Positions 1 to 4,709 of a DNA stretch of 5,270 nt are shown piece by piece (position 1 is the first letter of the stretch; each line of letters begins with the position of its first letter). Source of the stretch: Patescibacteria group bacterium. GTDB lineage: Bacteria; Patescibacteriota; Patescibacteriia; Patescibacteriales; GWC2-42-12. The notes under the pieces are model-generated. The model saw only the letters and a program-made list of their open reading frames with translations. It did not search any database and was not told the origin of the DNA. The stretch lies in NCBI GenBank assembly GCA_018813805.1, contig JAHJAP010000030.1, positions 1 to 5,270 of the forward strand. Direction: 5' to 3'. A program made the position numbers and the translations under genes.

Positions 1-284
1 AAATTAAAATTATTAATAATAAAACTAATAAAATTAGAGAAATAAATATTAATGGGTTATTTATAGAGATAGGCCGCCAAGCATATACTCAAATAGTTGC
101 AGATTTAGTTAAACTAGATAGCAATAAAAAAATTATTATTGATTCTAATTGTCGAACTAATCAATCAGGTATTTTTGCTGCTGGCGATGTTACTCAAACA
201 AGTTTTAATCAAATTGTTATTGCTTGCGGTCAAGGATCAATTGCCGCTTTATCAGCTTATGAATTTTTACAATCGCAAAAATAA
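1..284 (+). CDS. trxB: Thioredoxin-reductase-like flavoprotein, C-terminal part (5' end outside window)
   Basis: Reading from base 3, 93 codons run to a TAA at 282-284; the N-terminus lies off the left edge. The visible part matches the C-terminal FAD-binding region of the thioredoxin reductase family: GLFIEIG near fragment residues 18-24, then SGIFAAGDVT at 55-64 (the GD that contacts FAD in this family), then QIVIACGQGSIAAL at 70-83, which corresponds to the family's Q-x-x-x-A-x-G-x-G-x-x-AA helix. Such enzymes pass electrons from NAD(P)H through FAD to a CxxC disulfide and on to thioredoxin, in the cytoplasm. The CxxC and the nucleotide-binding domain would be upstream and cannot be checked, so a related FAD/NAD(P) disulfide oxidoreductase is possible. 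The usual GHxPNT-type segment reads GRQAYT here, a divergence that could affect cofactor or partner choice. rnhB starts 8 bp downstream, so the two are probably co-transcribed. Confidence 0.78.
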   Translation, partial: IKIINNKTNKIREININGLFIEIGRQAYTQIVADLVKLDSNKKIIIDSNCRTNQSGIFAAGDVTQTSFNQIVIACGQGSIAALSAYEFLQSQK

Positions 285-292
285 GTTAATTT

Positions 293-907
293 ATGTTGGA
301 TTTTTCTACAGAAAAAGAATTTTTTAATCAAGGCTATAAATTAATAGCAGCCATAGACGAGGCTGGGCGAGGTCCTTTGGCTGGTCCTGTAGTAGCGGCT
401 TGCGTAATTTTTCGTGTTGATCAGGTAATAAGCGAAGAACTCAAACAAATTAACGATTCTAAAAAACTATCTTTAAAAAAAAGAGAAGCGCTTTATTTGC
501 CCATTAAACAAGCCTTTTTTGGCGTTGGCGTAGGTATTTGTGATAATCAAACAATTGATAGAATAAATATTTTACAAGCTAGTTTTTTGGCAATGAAAAA
601 GGCCTTGGGATCTATAAAACTAAAACCAGATTTAATAATTTTAGATGGTGGTTTTAAAATTCCCAATTTATCTATTTCACAAAAAGCAATTGTTAAAGGC
701 GATGAAAAGGTTTTAACTATTGCCGCAGCTTCTATTATTGCCAAGGTAGAGCGTGATCGTTTAATGATAAAGTTTCATCAGCAATACCCTCAATATGGCT
801 TTGATCAACACAAGGGATATGGCACTAAATTACATTTAGAACGATTAAAACAACATGGTCCATGCTTAATTCATCGTTTAAGCTTTGCTCGCGTTTTGCA
901 AAAGTAA
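293..907 (+). CDS. rnhB: Ribonuclease HII
   Basis: This 204-residue protein is of normal length for RNase HII, which cuts the RNA strand of RNA-DNA hybrids and nicks at single ribonucleotides misincorporated into DNA. The family signature is clear: IDEAGRGPLAGPVVAA at residues 21-36, with metal ligands Asp22 and Glu23; LDGG at 117-120 with Asp118; KGD at 135-137 with Asp137 as the expected fourth acidic ligand; AAASIIAKVERDR at 144-156; and HKGYGT further on. All catalytic acids are present, so the enzyme should be active. The ATG at 293 is the first start after an in-frame TAA (287-289). No Shine-Dalgarno is visible. It probably belongs to the same transcript as the upstream reductase (8 bp gap). 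Its stop codon touches the palindromic repeat at 912-948, whose flanking AATATT begins at base 906, inside the TAA. Confidence 0.96.
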   Translation: MLDFSTEKEFFNQGYKLIAAIDEAGRGPLAGPVVAACVIFRVDQVISEELKQINDSKKLSLKKREALYLPIKQAFFGVGVGICDNQTIDRINILQASFLAMKKALGSIKLKPDLIILDGGFKIPNLSISQKAIVKGDEKVLTIAAASIIAKVERDRLMIKFHQQYPQYGFDQHKGYGTKLHLERLKQHGPCLIHRLSFARVLQK

Positions 908-911
908 TATT

Positions 912-948
912 GGGTCTGTCGCCGAACACGGTATTCGGCGACAGACCC
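912..948. repeat. 37-nt palindromic repeat, short form (copy 1)
   Basis: The left arm GGGTCTGTCGCCGAACAC and right arm GTATTCGGCGACAGACCC surround a single central G. One arm mismatch (C927 against A933) separates it from the perfect palindrome at 4710-4746. Both sides carry AATATT (906-911 and 949-954). This is either a 6-bp target duplication or, since AATATT is itself palindromic, an extension of the stem to 24-nt arms. A 5-bp duplication as seen at three other copies does not fit exactly here. No T-run follows, so it is not a standard intrinsic terminator, but in RNA it would form a very stable hairpin at the 3' end of the rnhB message and could block exonucleases. The central G marks it as inverted relative to the 161-nt copies. 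Confidence 0.93.
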
Positions 949-1000
949 AATATTTGTGGTTGGCGCAATAGGTATTGATTTTTGTGACTAATACATATTG

Positions 1001-1029
1001 TTTATTTTTTTTATTTTTTATTGTATAAT
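1001..1029 (+). promoter_or_regulatory. Probable sigma-70-type promoter for the methyltransferase unit
   Basis: A perfect -10 hexamer TATAAT lies at 1024-1029. The hexamer 17 bp upstream, TTTATT at 1001-1006, is a weak -35 inside a T-rich run. Transcription would begin near 1036, giving a leader of about 65 nt that contains the hairpin at 1059-1088. The -10 match and its position after the repeat that ends the rnhB unit support the call; the -35 is poor. Confidence 0.55.
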
Positions 1030-1058
1030 GAAAAGTGAAGGTAAAATTATAAAATTAT

Positions 1059-1088
1059 CTCGACTTTAATTTAAATTTAAGAGTCGGG
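1059..1088 (+). other. Leader hairpin upstream of the methyltransferase gene
   Basis: CTCGACT (1059-1065) can pair with AGTCGGG (1082-1088), including one G-U pair, around an A/T-only loop. An A-run follows and the ATG comes 14 nt after the hairpin. A T-tract is missing, so it is not a terminator. It may shape the 5' leader or stabilise the message. No known riboswitch family was recognised. Confidence 0.4.
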
Positions 1089-1102
1089 AAAAAATTAATA
1101 TT

Positions 1103-1654
1103 ATGTCTATAATAACAGGGGGAGGCGCCTTAATTGACGCCAATTTAATTTTAGACAAAGCCCATATAATAGAAAATGTAAAAGTTGCTGATTTGGGTTG
1201 TGGCGTTTCTGGTCATTTTGTTTTTCCAACAGCCAATAGGGTTGGCAAAAAAGGCATTGTTTATGCAGTTGATATTTTAAAAACAGTTTTAGAAACTATT
1301 GCTAAGCGAGCTAAAATAGAAAATTACGAAAATGTTAAAACGATTTGGAGTAATTTAGAAATTTTTGGCGCTACCAATATTGAATCAGTTAGTTTGGATG
1401 TTGCGCTTTTGATTAATACCTTATATCAATCGCATAAACGTGTTGAAATTATACGCGAAGCTGTTAGATTAATAAAACAAGGAGGAATATTAGTAATAGT
1501 TGATTGGAAAGATATAGCTACTCCATTTGGCCCACCAATTGAAGAACGAGCAAATAAAGAATTATTAAAAATCATTGTTAATAAAACAGGTATGCATTTG
1601 GAAGAAGAATTTGAAGCTGGACAATTTCATTATGGATTAATTTTTGTTAAATAA
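1103..1654 (+). CDS. Class I SAM-dependent methyltransferase, substrate unknown
   Basis: This 183-residue protein is a compact Rossmann-fold methyltransferase. Motif I, the SAM-binding glycine loop, is VADLGCGVSGHF at residues 28-39. The acidic end of strand 2, expected to hold the ribose hydroxyls, is Asp57 in YAVDIL. A motif IV-like stretch LDVALLINTLYQSHKR follows near 98-113, then the post-motif helix and strand RLIKQGGILVIVDW near 122-136. It resembles the UbiE/MenG and small-molecule methyltransferase group in fold, but no substrate-specific motif was recognised, so RNA, protein or lipid substrates all stay open. It lacks membrane segments and should be cytoplasmic. It is first in a two-gene unit: a promoter lies at about 1001-1029 and the next gene starts 11 bp after its stop. 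No Shine-Dalgarno precedes the ATG. Confidence 0.88.
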   Translation: MSIITGGGALIDANLILDKAHIIENVKVADLGCGVSGHFVFPTANRVGKKGIVYAVDILKTVLETIAKRAKIENYENVKTIWSNLEIFGATNIESVSLDVALLINTLYQSHKRVEIIREAVRLIKQGGILVIVDWKDIATPFGPPIEERANKELLKIIVNKTGMHLEEEFEAGQFHYGLIFVK

Positions 1655-1665
1655 CATATATTATT

Positions 1666-2055
1666 ATGAAAAATTTATTAACTTTAAAATTTTGGCTTAA
1701 CTTAAGACCAGACAGCTTAACCCCGTTAGCGCAAAAAAAATTTTTAGCCCTAATTGTAGCTTTTATTTTTTTTACTATTGTTTTTGGTTATATAAAATCA
1801 CGACAAAAAAAGAGTTTATATGTTAAATTATGGCAAAATTTATACTATTTTGGGTTAACTAATAGTTTTGTTAGTTTATTTTTGATATTTTTTAATTATG
1901 AACTAATACCTTTTTTAAGCGCGCGTTTTTGGTATTTGCTGTGGTTTATTGGTATAGGTATTTGGTTGTTTTTTATAGTAAAGACAATTTTGGAAATTCC
2001 TAAAAGAAGACAACGGCTAGAACAAGAAAAAGAATATAAACGATATATTCCTTAA
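1666..2055 (+). CDS. Small three-helix membrane protein of unknown function
   Basis: No family was recognised for this 129-residue protein. Three hydrophobic segments are visible at about residues 26-43, 59-76 and 88-109. The first is flanked by QKK before and KSRQKK after it. The C-terminus is a charged tail, PKRRQRLEQEKEYKRYIP, rich in Arg, Lys and Glu. The basic loop after helix 1 and the basic tail after helix 3 suggest both face the cytoplasm, which would need a re-entrant or less regular second segment, so topology is uncertain. It follows the methyltransferase by 11 bp and ends before the terminator at 2084-2116, so the two are almost certainly one operon. The pairing could mean a membrane-linked substrate for the methyltransferase, but that is a guess. 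No Shine-Dalgarno is visible. Confidence 0.82.
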   Translation: MKNLLTLKFWLNLRPDSLTPLAQKKFLALIVAFIFFTIVFGYIKSRQKKSLYVKLWQNLYYFGLTNSFVSLFLIFFNYELIPFLSARFWYLLWFIGIGIWLFFIVKTILEIPKRRQRLEQEKEYKRYIP

Positions 2056-2083
2056 TGCTACAAATATAATAATAAAGTTTTTT

Positions 2084-2116
2084 AAAGGGCAAATAAATTA
2101 TTTATTAAGCCTTTTT
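2084..2116 (+). terminator. Intrinsic terminator of the methyltransferase-membrane protein operon
   Basis: AAAGGGC (2084-2090) pairs with GCCTTT, with one bulged G. Inside it, ATAAAT and ATTTAT around a single T extend the stem. A run of five Ts (2112-2116) follows directly. It lies 29 bp after the stop codon at 2055 and just 7 bp before the long repeat that begins at 2124. Confidence 0.75.
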
Positions 2117-2123
2117 ATTTATT

Positions 2124-2284
2124 GGGCCTGTTGCCAAATACCGTATTCGGTATAAAATTCCAAATTTTTGTAAATTTTGTTAAAAATTTTTTCGCTAATA
2201 TAACCATATTCCCTCAAAACTTTTTAAAAAAATTTCCTAAAAATTTAAAATTTTCTACTCGAAAGAGTATTCGGCGACAGACCC
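2124..2284. mobile_element. 161-nt foldback MITE-like element, long form (copy 2)
   Basis: The element begins GGGCCTGTTGCC and ends GGCGACAGACCC and is flanked by the exact 5-bp direct repeat TTATT (2119-2123 and 2285-2289). It aligns without gaps to the copy at 2937-3097 with 11 differences by eye. Its two halves are imperfect reverse complements, so it can fold into one long hairpin. Two direct copies of GTATTCGG lie inside it (2143-2150 and 2267-2274), 124 bp apart. The left arm has three changes from the usual terminus (C2127, T2132, A2136), which weaken end pairing. A stop-free frame crosses the element, but its translation is just AT-rich filler; no transposase is encoded. It lies between a terminator and yraN, ending 18 bp before the yraN ATG, so it forms most of that gene's upstream region. 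Confidence 0.9.
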
Positions 2285-2302
2285 TTATTAAAATTTGTTT
2301 TT

Positions 2303-2662
2303 ATGGAACATAAACAGCTTGTTGGTAAATTTGGTGAAAAATTAGCCCAAAATTATCTTATTAAAAAAGGCTATCAAATAATAGAAATAAATAAAAAAAT
2401 TAGTTATAAAGAAATAGATATTGTTGCTAAATATGGGAATTTGTTGGTTTTTGTTGAAGTAAAAACCCGGATGTCTTCAATTTTTGGTAAGGCAGACGAG
2501 GCTATGACTTACCAAAAAACAAATAATTTTAAAAAAGCAGTGGAGTTTTATGCTAATAATTACGATATTGCTTTTGATAATGTTAGATTGGATTTAATTT
2601 CCATTGATATTGATAAAGAAAAGAAAACAGCCAAAATTAAACATTATCAAGATATTGTTTAA
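2303..2662 (+). CDS. yraN: YraN/UPF0102 family PD-(D/E)XK nuclease-fold protein
   Basis: This 119-residue protein has the normal length and layout of the YraN (UPF0102) family, which has a Holliday-junction-resolvase-like nuclease fold but no settled function. Visible signatures are GKFGEKLAQNYLIKKGY at residues 8-24 with Glu12; KEIDIVAKYGNLLVFVEVKTR at 36-56, giving the core Asp39, then Glu52-x-Lys54 of the PD-(D/E)XK motif. The putative metal-binding residues are thus complete. In many bacteria yraN lies beside rnhB; here the two are 1.4 kb apart, separated by an unrelated operon and two repeats. A 161-nt repeat ends 18 bp before the ATG, no Shine-Dalgarno is present, and no promoter was recognised between repeat and start, so expression may depend on sequence inside the repeat or on read-through. 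Its stop codon lies in the TTAAT target duplication of the next repeat. Confidence 0.93.
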   Translation: MEHKQLVGKFGEKLAQNYLIKKGYQIIEINKKISYKEIDIVAKYGNLLVFVEVKTRMSSIFGKADEAMTYQKTNNFKKAVEFYANNYDIAFDNVRLDLISIDIDKEKKTAKIKHYQDIV

Positions 2663-2663
2663 T

Positions 2664-2700
2664 GGGTCTGTCGCCAAATACCATATGCGGCGATAGACCC
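2664..2700. repeat. 37-nt palindromic repeat, short form variant B (copy 3)
   Basis: It starts GGGTCTGTCGCC and ends GGCGATAGACCC. Twelve outer base pairs form (one is G-T), then two mismatches, then a short A/T stem around a central C. It is flanked by the exact direct repeat TTAAT (2659-2663 and 2701-2705). The left TTAAT contains the TAA stop of yraN. The sequence is identical to the copy at 3190-3226 and shares the A at position 13 with the long copy at 2124. No T-run follows it. Confidence 0.93.
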
Positions 2701-2783
2701 TTAATAGTTTTATTCCCAGTTTATTCACTAAATTATCAACTGAAAATTAGTTTTTGTCCCCATTTTTTAAACCGATTATACAC

Positions 2784-2813
2784 TTGACGGAATTATATTA
2801 AATCAGATACATT
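2784..2813 (+). promoter_or_regulatory. Promoter-like site in the gene-poor stretch
   Basis: TTGACG (2784-2789) matches the -35 consensus at five of six positions. TACATT (2808-2813) is a four-of-six -10 at 18-bp spacing. Transcription would start near 2820 and run into the structured segment at 2857-2910 and the possible small ORF at 2879. No other upstream promoter for this stretch was seen. Confidence 0.4.
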
Positions 2814-2856
2814 AAATAATAGTTTTTATCTTTATTTAAGATATTAAGATTGTGCA

Positions 2857-2910
2857 GGGGTAAGGCTAGGAGGAAAAATTGGTAATAACTACTTTTATCC
2901 CCTTAGCCTT
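2857..2910 (+). promoter_or_regulatory. Possible structured leader or small RNA with competing helices
   Basis: Two helices compete for neighbouring bases. GGGGTAA (2857-2863) can pair with TTA plus CCCC (2895-2902, one bulged T). AAGGCTA (2862-2868) can pair perfectly with TAGCCTT (2904-2910), which is followed by TT. The helices cross, so they form either alternative structures or a pseudoknot. AGGAGG (2868-2873), the best Shine-Dalgarno match in the window, overlaps the end of the second helix and is free in the first. This would suit an attenuator, a small RNA with a terminator-like end, or chance. No known family was recognised. Confidence 0.3.
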
Positions 2911-2936
2911 TTATCCAATATATGTTTTTGTTTTAA

Positions 2937-3097
2937 GAGTCTGTCGCCGAATACCGTATTCGGTATAAAATTCCAAATTTTTGTAAATTTTGTCAAAAAT
3001 TTTTTCGCTAATATAACCATATTTCCTCAAAACTTTTTAAAAAAATTTCCTAAAAATTTGACATTTTATACTCGAAAGAGCATTCGGCGACAGACTC
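2937..3097. mobile_element. 161-nt foldback MITE-like element, long form (copy 4)
   Basis: The ends read GAGTCTGTCGCCGAATAC and, on the right, ATTCGGCGACAGACTC. It is flanked by the exact 5-bp repeat TTTAA (2932-2936 and 3098-3102). The second base pair has changed from G-C to A-T at both ends (A2938 and T3096), so the terminal pairing is kept. Aligning the left half with the reverse complement of the right half gives about three-quarters identity over about 78 positions with one gap, and the fold centres on AATAT-AACC-ATATT (3010-3023). A smaller hairpin near the right end has a GAAA loop. It encodes nothing recognisable. It may interrupt a small ORF. Confidence 0.92.
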
Positions 3098-3130
3098 TTT
3101 AAATAATAAAAAAGGAGGCAGGAAGATAAT

Positions 3131-3158
3131 TTTAGTCCAATTATTGCTTGAGACTAAA
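3131..3158 (+). terminator. Possible weak terminator or small inverted repeat
   Basis: TTTAGTC (3131-3137) and GACTAAA (3152-3158) form a perfect 7-bp stem around a 14-nt loop. CAGATC and then two T-rich runs (from 3165) follow. The stem is A/T-rich and the T-run begins six bases late, so termination would be weak. It also lies inside the possible split ORF. Confidence 0.25.
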
Positions 3159-3189
3159 CAGATCTTTTTGCTTTATTTTTTTTAATAAT

Positions 3190-3226
3190 GGGTCTGTCGC
3201 CAAATACCATATGCGGCGATAGACCC
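3190..3226. repeat. 37-nt palindromic repeat, short form variant B (copy 5)
   Basis: It is base-for-base identical to the copy at 2664-2700 and lies in the same orientation (central C). The flanks ATAAT and TAAAT match at only three of five positions, so a target duplication is not clear: it may have decayed, or this copy may have arrived by recombination. It ends 16 bp before the ATG of the Ig-repeat protein gene and so lies in that gene's leader or promoter region. Confidence 0.92.
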
Positions 3227-3242
3227 TAAATATCTAAATTTT

Positions 3243-4607
3243 ATGAGTAGAAAAATAAGTTTTTTATTTTTTGTTAATTTACTCTTGGTTGGCATAATGA
3301 ATATTAATTATTCAACAGCAACTCAGTCTGTAGAAAAACCAATAATCTCTTCTATTATTAGCGAAAAAGCTACTATGGTTATTGGCACAGCTTCGCGAGG
3401 ACTAGAAGTGCTTATTTATTTTGATGGTCAATTTGTTGGCATAGCTAAATCTAGTAAGCAGAACGAAACATTGGATAAGTTTTTTTATCAGTACCACGTG
3501 AGCATAAACGATGGTTTACATAATTTTATGGCCATAGCTCGCGATAAAACATCATTAGTCCTGTCTCCACCATCAACAGAAGTTAAATTTAATACTGGAG
3601 TAGCATTAACACCAACCTTAATCGCGCCTAAAAACAATTCTTATGTTGGAAATTCCAAGCCGCTTATCAAGGGATTAACTGCTAACAATACTTTTGTTAG
3701 ATTTTATATTGACGGTATTTATAATGGTCAAACCGCTATTGTTAGCCATAATAGTGGCACGGCCAATTTTGCTTATAAACCATTTTTAGAATTAGGCGTA
3801 GGTTGGCACAATGTATGGGCAATAGCAGAGACAAAATCAGGGAAAAAGAGTAAAATTTCATCTATAATTAGTTTTAAAGTTGAAAAACCAATACCAGCTC
3901 CAATTGTTCTTAAAGCAGTAGTAAATAATCAAACAACTAGTAATCAACCCTTTATTGTAGGATTAGCTAAAAATAATTCTACGGTAAATGTGTTTATTGA
4001 TCAAAAAATAAATGGGAAATTGAATGTAAAAAACCATAAATCAGGCACAGCTAGTTTTGCTTATAAAAGCTTACCATTGACAAATGGCCAGCATTTAGTG
4101 TATACTCAAGCAATAAATGCAAATGGCAAGGAAAGCGCGATTTCCAATAAAATATTGTTTACAGTTAAACAATCAGGTGTTGTAAAGGGAACACAAGAAA
4201 AGCAGATAAACAAACAAAAACCAGTTGTTAAAGTTAAAAAAGCTACATTAGCCAAGGTTATTAGTCCTAATGTTCCCAAAAAGAAAGATTCAGTAAAAAA
4301 AGTTTCTAAAAAACCTGCTAAGCCTATTGTTGAAAAAAAGAAAGAAACAATAGTTAAAGAAGAAAAAATTGATAATGAAATTGAGCAGATTATTAATGAA
4401 AAAATAGAAAAACAAGAAGAACAATCAAGCGCTGTTAATGAAAATAAAGAATCTCAAACTAAACCAAAATTGAATTTGTTAATTTTCTTACTTTTTATTT
4501 TAATAGTTATTGCTTGGATGTTTTGGATTAATAGAAGACTAATTAAGGAACGTCGAGAACAAAATGAAGAAAATGTTGTTGATAGCAATAAAGATAATAA
4601 ACAATAA
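3243..4607 (+). CDS. Exported, membrane-anchored protein with three Ig-like repeats
   Basis: This 454-residue protein looks like a cell-surface protein. Residues 1-26 form a signal peptide (MSRK, then a hydrophobic core, then STA before a likely cut). Three beta-rich Ig-like repeats follow at about 33-116, 123-213 and 217-308. Repeats 2 and 3 are clearly related: each has a FxxD/FIDxxxNG strand, then an (S)HxSGTAxFAYK strand, then a GxHxVxxxA strand. Residues about 315-408 are a low-complexity linker, first very rich in Lys, Pro and Val, then in Glu and Lys. Residues 410-428 are a transmembrane helix followed by NRRLIKERRE, which fits a cytoplasmic tail. The repeats would thus stand outside, held off the membrane by the linker. 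Adhesion or envelope scaffolding is plausible but unproven. It appears to be a single-gene unit. TTGAGA (3148-3153) with TTTATT (3172-3177) is a weak candidate promoter; its terminator is at 4668-4698. No Shine-Dalgarno is visible. Confidence 0.88.
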   Translation: MSRKISFLFFVNLLLVGIMNINYSTATQSVEKPIISSIISEKATMVIGTASRGLEVLIYFDGQFVGIAKSSKQNETLDKFFYQYHVSINDGLHNFMAIARDKTSLVLSPPSTEVKFNTGVALTPTLIAPKNNSYVGNSKPLIKGLTANNTFVRFYIDGIYNGQTAIVSHNSGTANFAYKPFLELGVGWHNVWAIAETKSGKKSKISSIISFKVEKPIPAPIVLKAVVNNQTTSNQPFIVGLAKNNSTVNVFIDQKINGKLNVKNHKSGTASFAYKSLPLTNGQHLVYTQAINANGKESAISNKILFTVKQSGVVKGTQEKQINKQKPVVKVKKATLAKVISPNVPKKKDSVKKVSKKPAKPIVEKKKETIVKEEKIDNEIEQIINEKIEKQEEQSSAVNENKESQTKPKLNLLIFLLFILIVIAWMFWINRRLIKERREQNEENVVDSNKDNKQ

Positions 4608-4667
4608 AAATATATAAAAAAAAGTAATTATAAATATAGTAATAGTATCAGGGAGGCCCTTCTTAGC

Positions 4668-4698
4668 AAAAAAACTCTTTTAATAAAGGAGTTTTTTT
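4668..4698 (+). terminator. Intrinsic terminator after the Ig-repeat protein gene
   Basis: Seven As and CTCTTTTA pair with TAAAGGAG and seven Ts, with one G-T pair and a one-base centre; more Ts follow to 4705. The A-run on the left means it could also work for transcripts from the opposite strand. It lies 60 bp after the stop. The bases between (4608-4667) are nearly all A/T apart from a tiny AGGG/CCCT stem (4650-4660), for which no role was recognised. Confidence 0.85.
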
Positions 4699-4709
4699 GT
4701 TTTTTATAA

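Larger units (their letters stand above)
2879..3185 (+). pseudogene. Possible 46-codon ORF split by a foldback element
   Basis: A TTG at 2879, five bases after AGGAGG, opens a frame that as it stands runs 29 codons and stops inside the repeat (TAA 2966-2968). If the element 2937-3097 and one TTTAA target copy (3098-3102) are removed, the frame continues from 3103 to TAA at 3183-3185, giving 46 codons. The restored peptide would begin MVITTFIPLAFYPIYVFVL, then a basic turn NNKKGGRK, then IILVQLLLETKQIFLLYFF: two hydrophobic stretches around a positive loop, like a tiny two-helix membrane protein. Support: promoter-like site, Shine-Dalgarno, and a 37-nt repeat just after the restored stop, as for other genes here. 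Against: it is short, uses TTG, and hydrophobic peptides arise easily from T-rich DNA. No homologue was recognised. Confidence 0.3.
2663..3242. other. Gene-poor stretch of 580 bp made largely of repeats
   Basis: No intact gene was found here. It holds, in order: a 37-nt repeat (2664-2700); a promoter-like site (2784-2813); a G/C-richer segment with competing helices and an AGGAGG motif (2857-2910); a 161-nt foldback element (2937-3097); a second AAGGAGG-like motif (3112-3118) with no start codon at usable distance; a small inverted repeat TTTAGTC/GACTAAA (3131-3158) followed by T-rich sequence; and a second 37-nt repeat identical to the first (3190-3226). Bases 2701-2780 show nothing recognisable. 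If the 161-nt element and one target copy are removed, a 46-codon frame joins across it. Confidence 0.7.

Noticed and set aside
139..327. A 62-codon frame overlapping the reductase and rnhB
   Set aside because: It is a frame-shifted shadow of the reductase fragment, whose own frame has clear family motifs, and it runs into rnhB.
547..744. A 65-codon frame on the minus strand
   Set aside because: It is antisense to the catalytic core of rnhB and has no recognisable features of its own.
912..948. The 37-nt palindromes as intrinsic terminators
   Set aside because: None is followed by a T-run, the stems are much longer than usual, and separate normal terminators exist at 2084-2116 and 4668-4698. 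A role in protecting mRNA 3' ends remains possible.
2122..2313. A 63-codon frame upstream of yraN
   Set aside because: It lies almost wholly inside the 161-nt repeat, translates to AT-driven Phe/Asn/Lys filler, overlaps the yraN start and has no ribosome binding site; the other long copy does not support it as a protein.
4608..4667. A riboswitch or small RNA near AGGGAGGCCCT
   Set aside because: Only a 4-bp stem with a 3-nt loop is visible in otherwise A/T sequence, and it lies between a stop codon and its terminator.
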